DNA of 5,744 bases. It comes from Chloroflexota bacterium. GTDB taxonomy: Bacteria > Chloroflexota > Anaerolineae > Anaerolineales > UBA11579. The notes under the pieces are model-generated. The model searched no databases. It worked only from the letters and a program-made list of their open reading frames with translations, and was not told the DNA's origin. A program made the translations under genes and the position numbers. Location: contig QKGK01000241.1 in the NCBI GenBank assembly GCA_003250455.1, forward strand, positions 1 through 5,744, read 5' to 3'. Each line of letters begins with the position of its first letter. The stretch's first letter is position 1. Positions 4,827 to 5,744 of the stretch are shown here, piece by piece.

Positions 4827-5744
4827 TTATTCCTCTTTGTGGTTAACCCAATCCGGCACCGGCATGCGTGCCGGATTTTTGCCGTAAAAGAGGTCGTCCA
4901 TCCAAACGGCCATTCTGCGGAAGGCACCTGAGCGCGTGTTCCCCCAGCGGACGAGGTTGTGCACGGGGTTGTCCGGGTGGGCATATGGGCACACAGACAT
5001 GCACACCCCGCAGTCGGTGCCGATCTCGTTCCAGTAGGCAAAGCAGGTCTCCTGGTTGATTTGCCAGCGGGTGATGCCATCCGCATCGGTGCGCGGCCCG
5101 AAGGGAATCGATTTGCTGGGGCAGTTATGGGCGCACTTCTGGCAAACCATGCAAAAATCGATCATGTCCGGGGCAGGCTGGGGTGCATCAGGGATAAGCT
5201 CCAGGTCTGTGGTGACCACGCCAATGCGCACCCGCGGGCCCAGTTGGGGGGTCATCAGCAAGCCCATCCGGCCGATCTCTCCCAGACCGGCATCCCGGGC
5301 AACCGGCGGGCAGATCACCCGGTAGTTGGCGTCCATGTGGGCGCGGGCGGGGTATCCCAGCGATCGGAGGACAGCGGCCAGCTGCACGGCGATCTTGCCG
5401 GACTCCACATACTGCCGGGCGGATTCCATCACCACCGGGGCCTGCGGGGCATGGCTCATCTGGTGGTAGTCCATCTCCACGGTGAAGGCAATTGCATAGC
5501 GGTGGTCTAGCTGGACCGGGCTGCCGTACTCCCCGGGGCCGCGGCCAATGTGGGAGTAAACATGATAGGGCTGGAGCAGGGTGATGCCAACATCCGCAGC
5601 GCCAAACAATGTTGCCAGTGATTTGACGTATTCAGTGGCCCTGGCAGGTGTGAAGTGAAACGGGCTTTCCGCCGGATTTCCTTCGACCATGGGATGCATC
5701 ATCTCGGTAAGCTGAAAGCTGGCCTCAGAGGCGGCAAAAGCCAG
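4827..5744 (-). CDS. Reductive-dehalogenase/QueG-like corrinoid iron-sulfur protein, 5' end outside window
   Basis: The frame stays open to the right edge; 14 codons precede the first in-window ATG (5702), reading LAFAASEASFQLTE, so that ATG is probably internal. Numbering from it, residues 133-168 (PPVARDAGLGEIGRMG, then LGPRVR and VVTTD) match the signature of the reductive dehalogenase domain. Two 4Fe-4S motifs follow. The first is C184-x2-C187-x2-C190-x3-C194-Pro. The second is C220-x10-C231-x2-C234-x3-C238-Pro (TDCGVCMSVCP). This layout is shared by RdhA enzymes and epoxyqueuosine reductase QueG, both cobalamin-dependent; the GLGEIGRMG stretch favours the RdhA-like branch. A Tat signal or membrane-anchor partner gene would lie outside the window, so a respiratory role cannot be assessed. 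Related non-respiratory homologues are common in anaerobes. No intrinsic terminator is seen after its stop. Confidence 0.8.
   Translation of the reverse strand: MAFAASEASFQLTEMMHPMVEGNPAESPFHFTPARATEYVKSLATLFGAADVGITLLQPYHVYSHIGRGPGEYGSPVQLDHRYAIAFTVEMDYHQMSHAPQAPVVMESARQYVESGKIAVQLAAVLRSLGYPARAHMDANYRVICPPVARDAGLGEIGRMGLLMTPQLGPRVRIGVVTTDLELIPDAPQPAPDMIDFCMVCQKCAHNCPSKSIPFGPRTDADGITRWQINQETCFAYWNEIGTDCGVCMSVCPYAHPDNPVHNLVRWGNTRSGAFRRMAVWMDDLFYGKNPARMPVPDWVNHKEE
4850..4880 (+). terminator. Intrinsic terminator for the ferredoxin gene, inside the opposing coding sequence
   Basis: AATCCGGCAC (4850-4859) pairs perfectly with GTGCCGGATT (4868-4877) around an 8-base loop, and five T (4876-4880) end the structure. 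Read on the + strand it is a canonical rho-independent terminator 41 bases after the ferredoxin stop. On the - strand no T run follows, so it is directional. The bases also encode part of the C-terminal tail of the dehalogenase-like protein. Confidence 0.75.

Noticed and set aside
4959..5510. 183-codon open frame on the + strand opposite the dehalogenase-like gene
   Set aside because: It is antisense to strong 4Fe-4S and RdhA-type motifs, is rich in His and Gly as shadow frames of GC-rich genes often are, and has no evident ribosome binding site.

Overview
The window reads as ordinary chromosomal DNA of moderate GC from a bacterium. It most resembles the Chloroflexota, class Anaerolineae. The basis is indirect: a secreted lipoprotein with an NBR1-type Ig domain, Thr/Pro-rich stalks on exported proteins, and a 4Fe-4S reductive-dehalogenase-like protein typical of anaerobes. 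No rRNA or other marker gene is present, so this placement is inference. I saw no mobile element, CRISPR array, tRNA or phage gene.

Left part, + strand: the end of a class A penicillin-binding protein (1-888) carries Ig-like C-terminal regions and a Thr/Pro tail. After 25 bases comes a cation diffusion facilitator (914-2326) whose cytoplasmic C-terminal domain appears three times in tandem. A 154-base gap holds a sigma70-like promoter and a strong ribosome binding site for a lipoprotein (2481-3497) with an NBR1-type Ig domain. A bidirectional terminator hairpin (3521-3554) separates it from the convergent gene.

Right part: a membrane-anchored alpha/beta hydrolase (3564-4535, - strand) diverges from a 72-residue two-cluster ferredoxin (4590-4808, + strand). 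Their 54-base intergenic region carries back-to-back TATAAT boxes, one of them an extended -10. The ferredoxin converges after 18 bases on a gene open at the right window edge (4827-5744, - strand). That gene encodes a reductive-dehalogenase/QueG-like corrinoid and 4Fe-4S protein. The ferredoxin's likely terminator lies inside the last codons of this opposing gene.

Functionally the left half concerns the cell envelope and metal homeostasis. The right half pairs a small ferredoxin with an iron-sulfur, probably cobalamin-dependent, enzyme that would need low-potential electrons; that pairing is inferred from adjacency. No clearly new multi-gene system is visible. The items most worth a second look are the triplicated CDF C-terminal domain with graded loss of its metal ligands, the terminator embedded in a coding sequence, and the ferredoxin with a non-standard first cysteine motif beside the dehalogenase-like gene.
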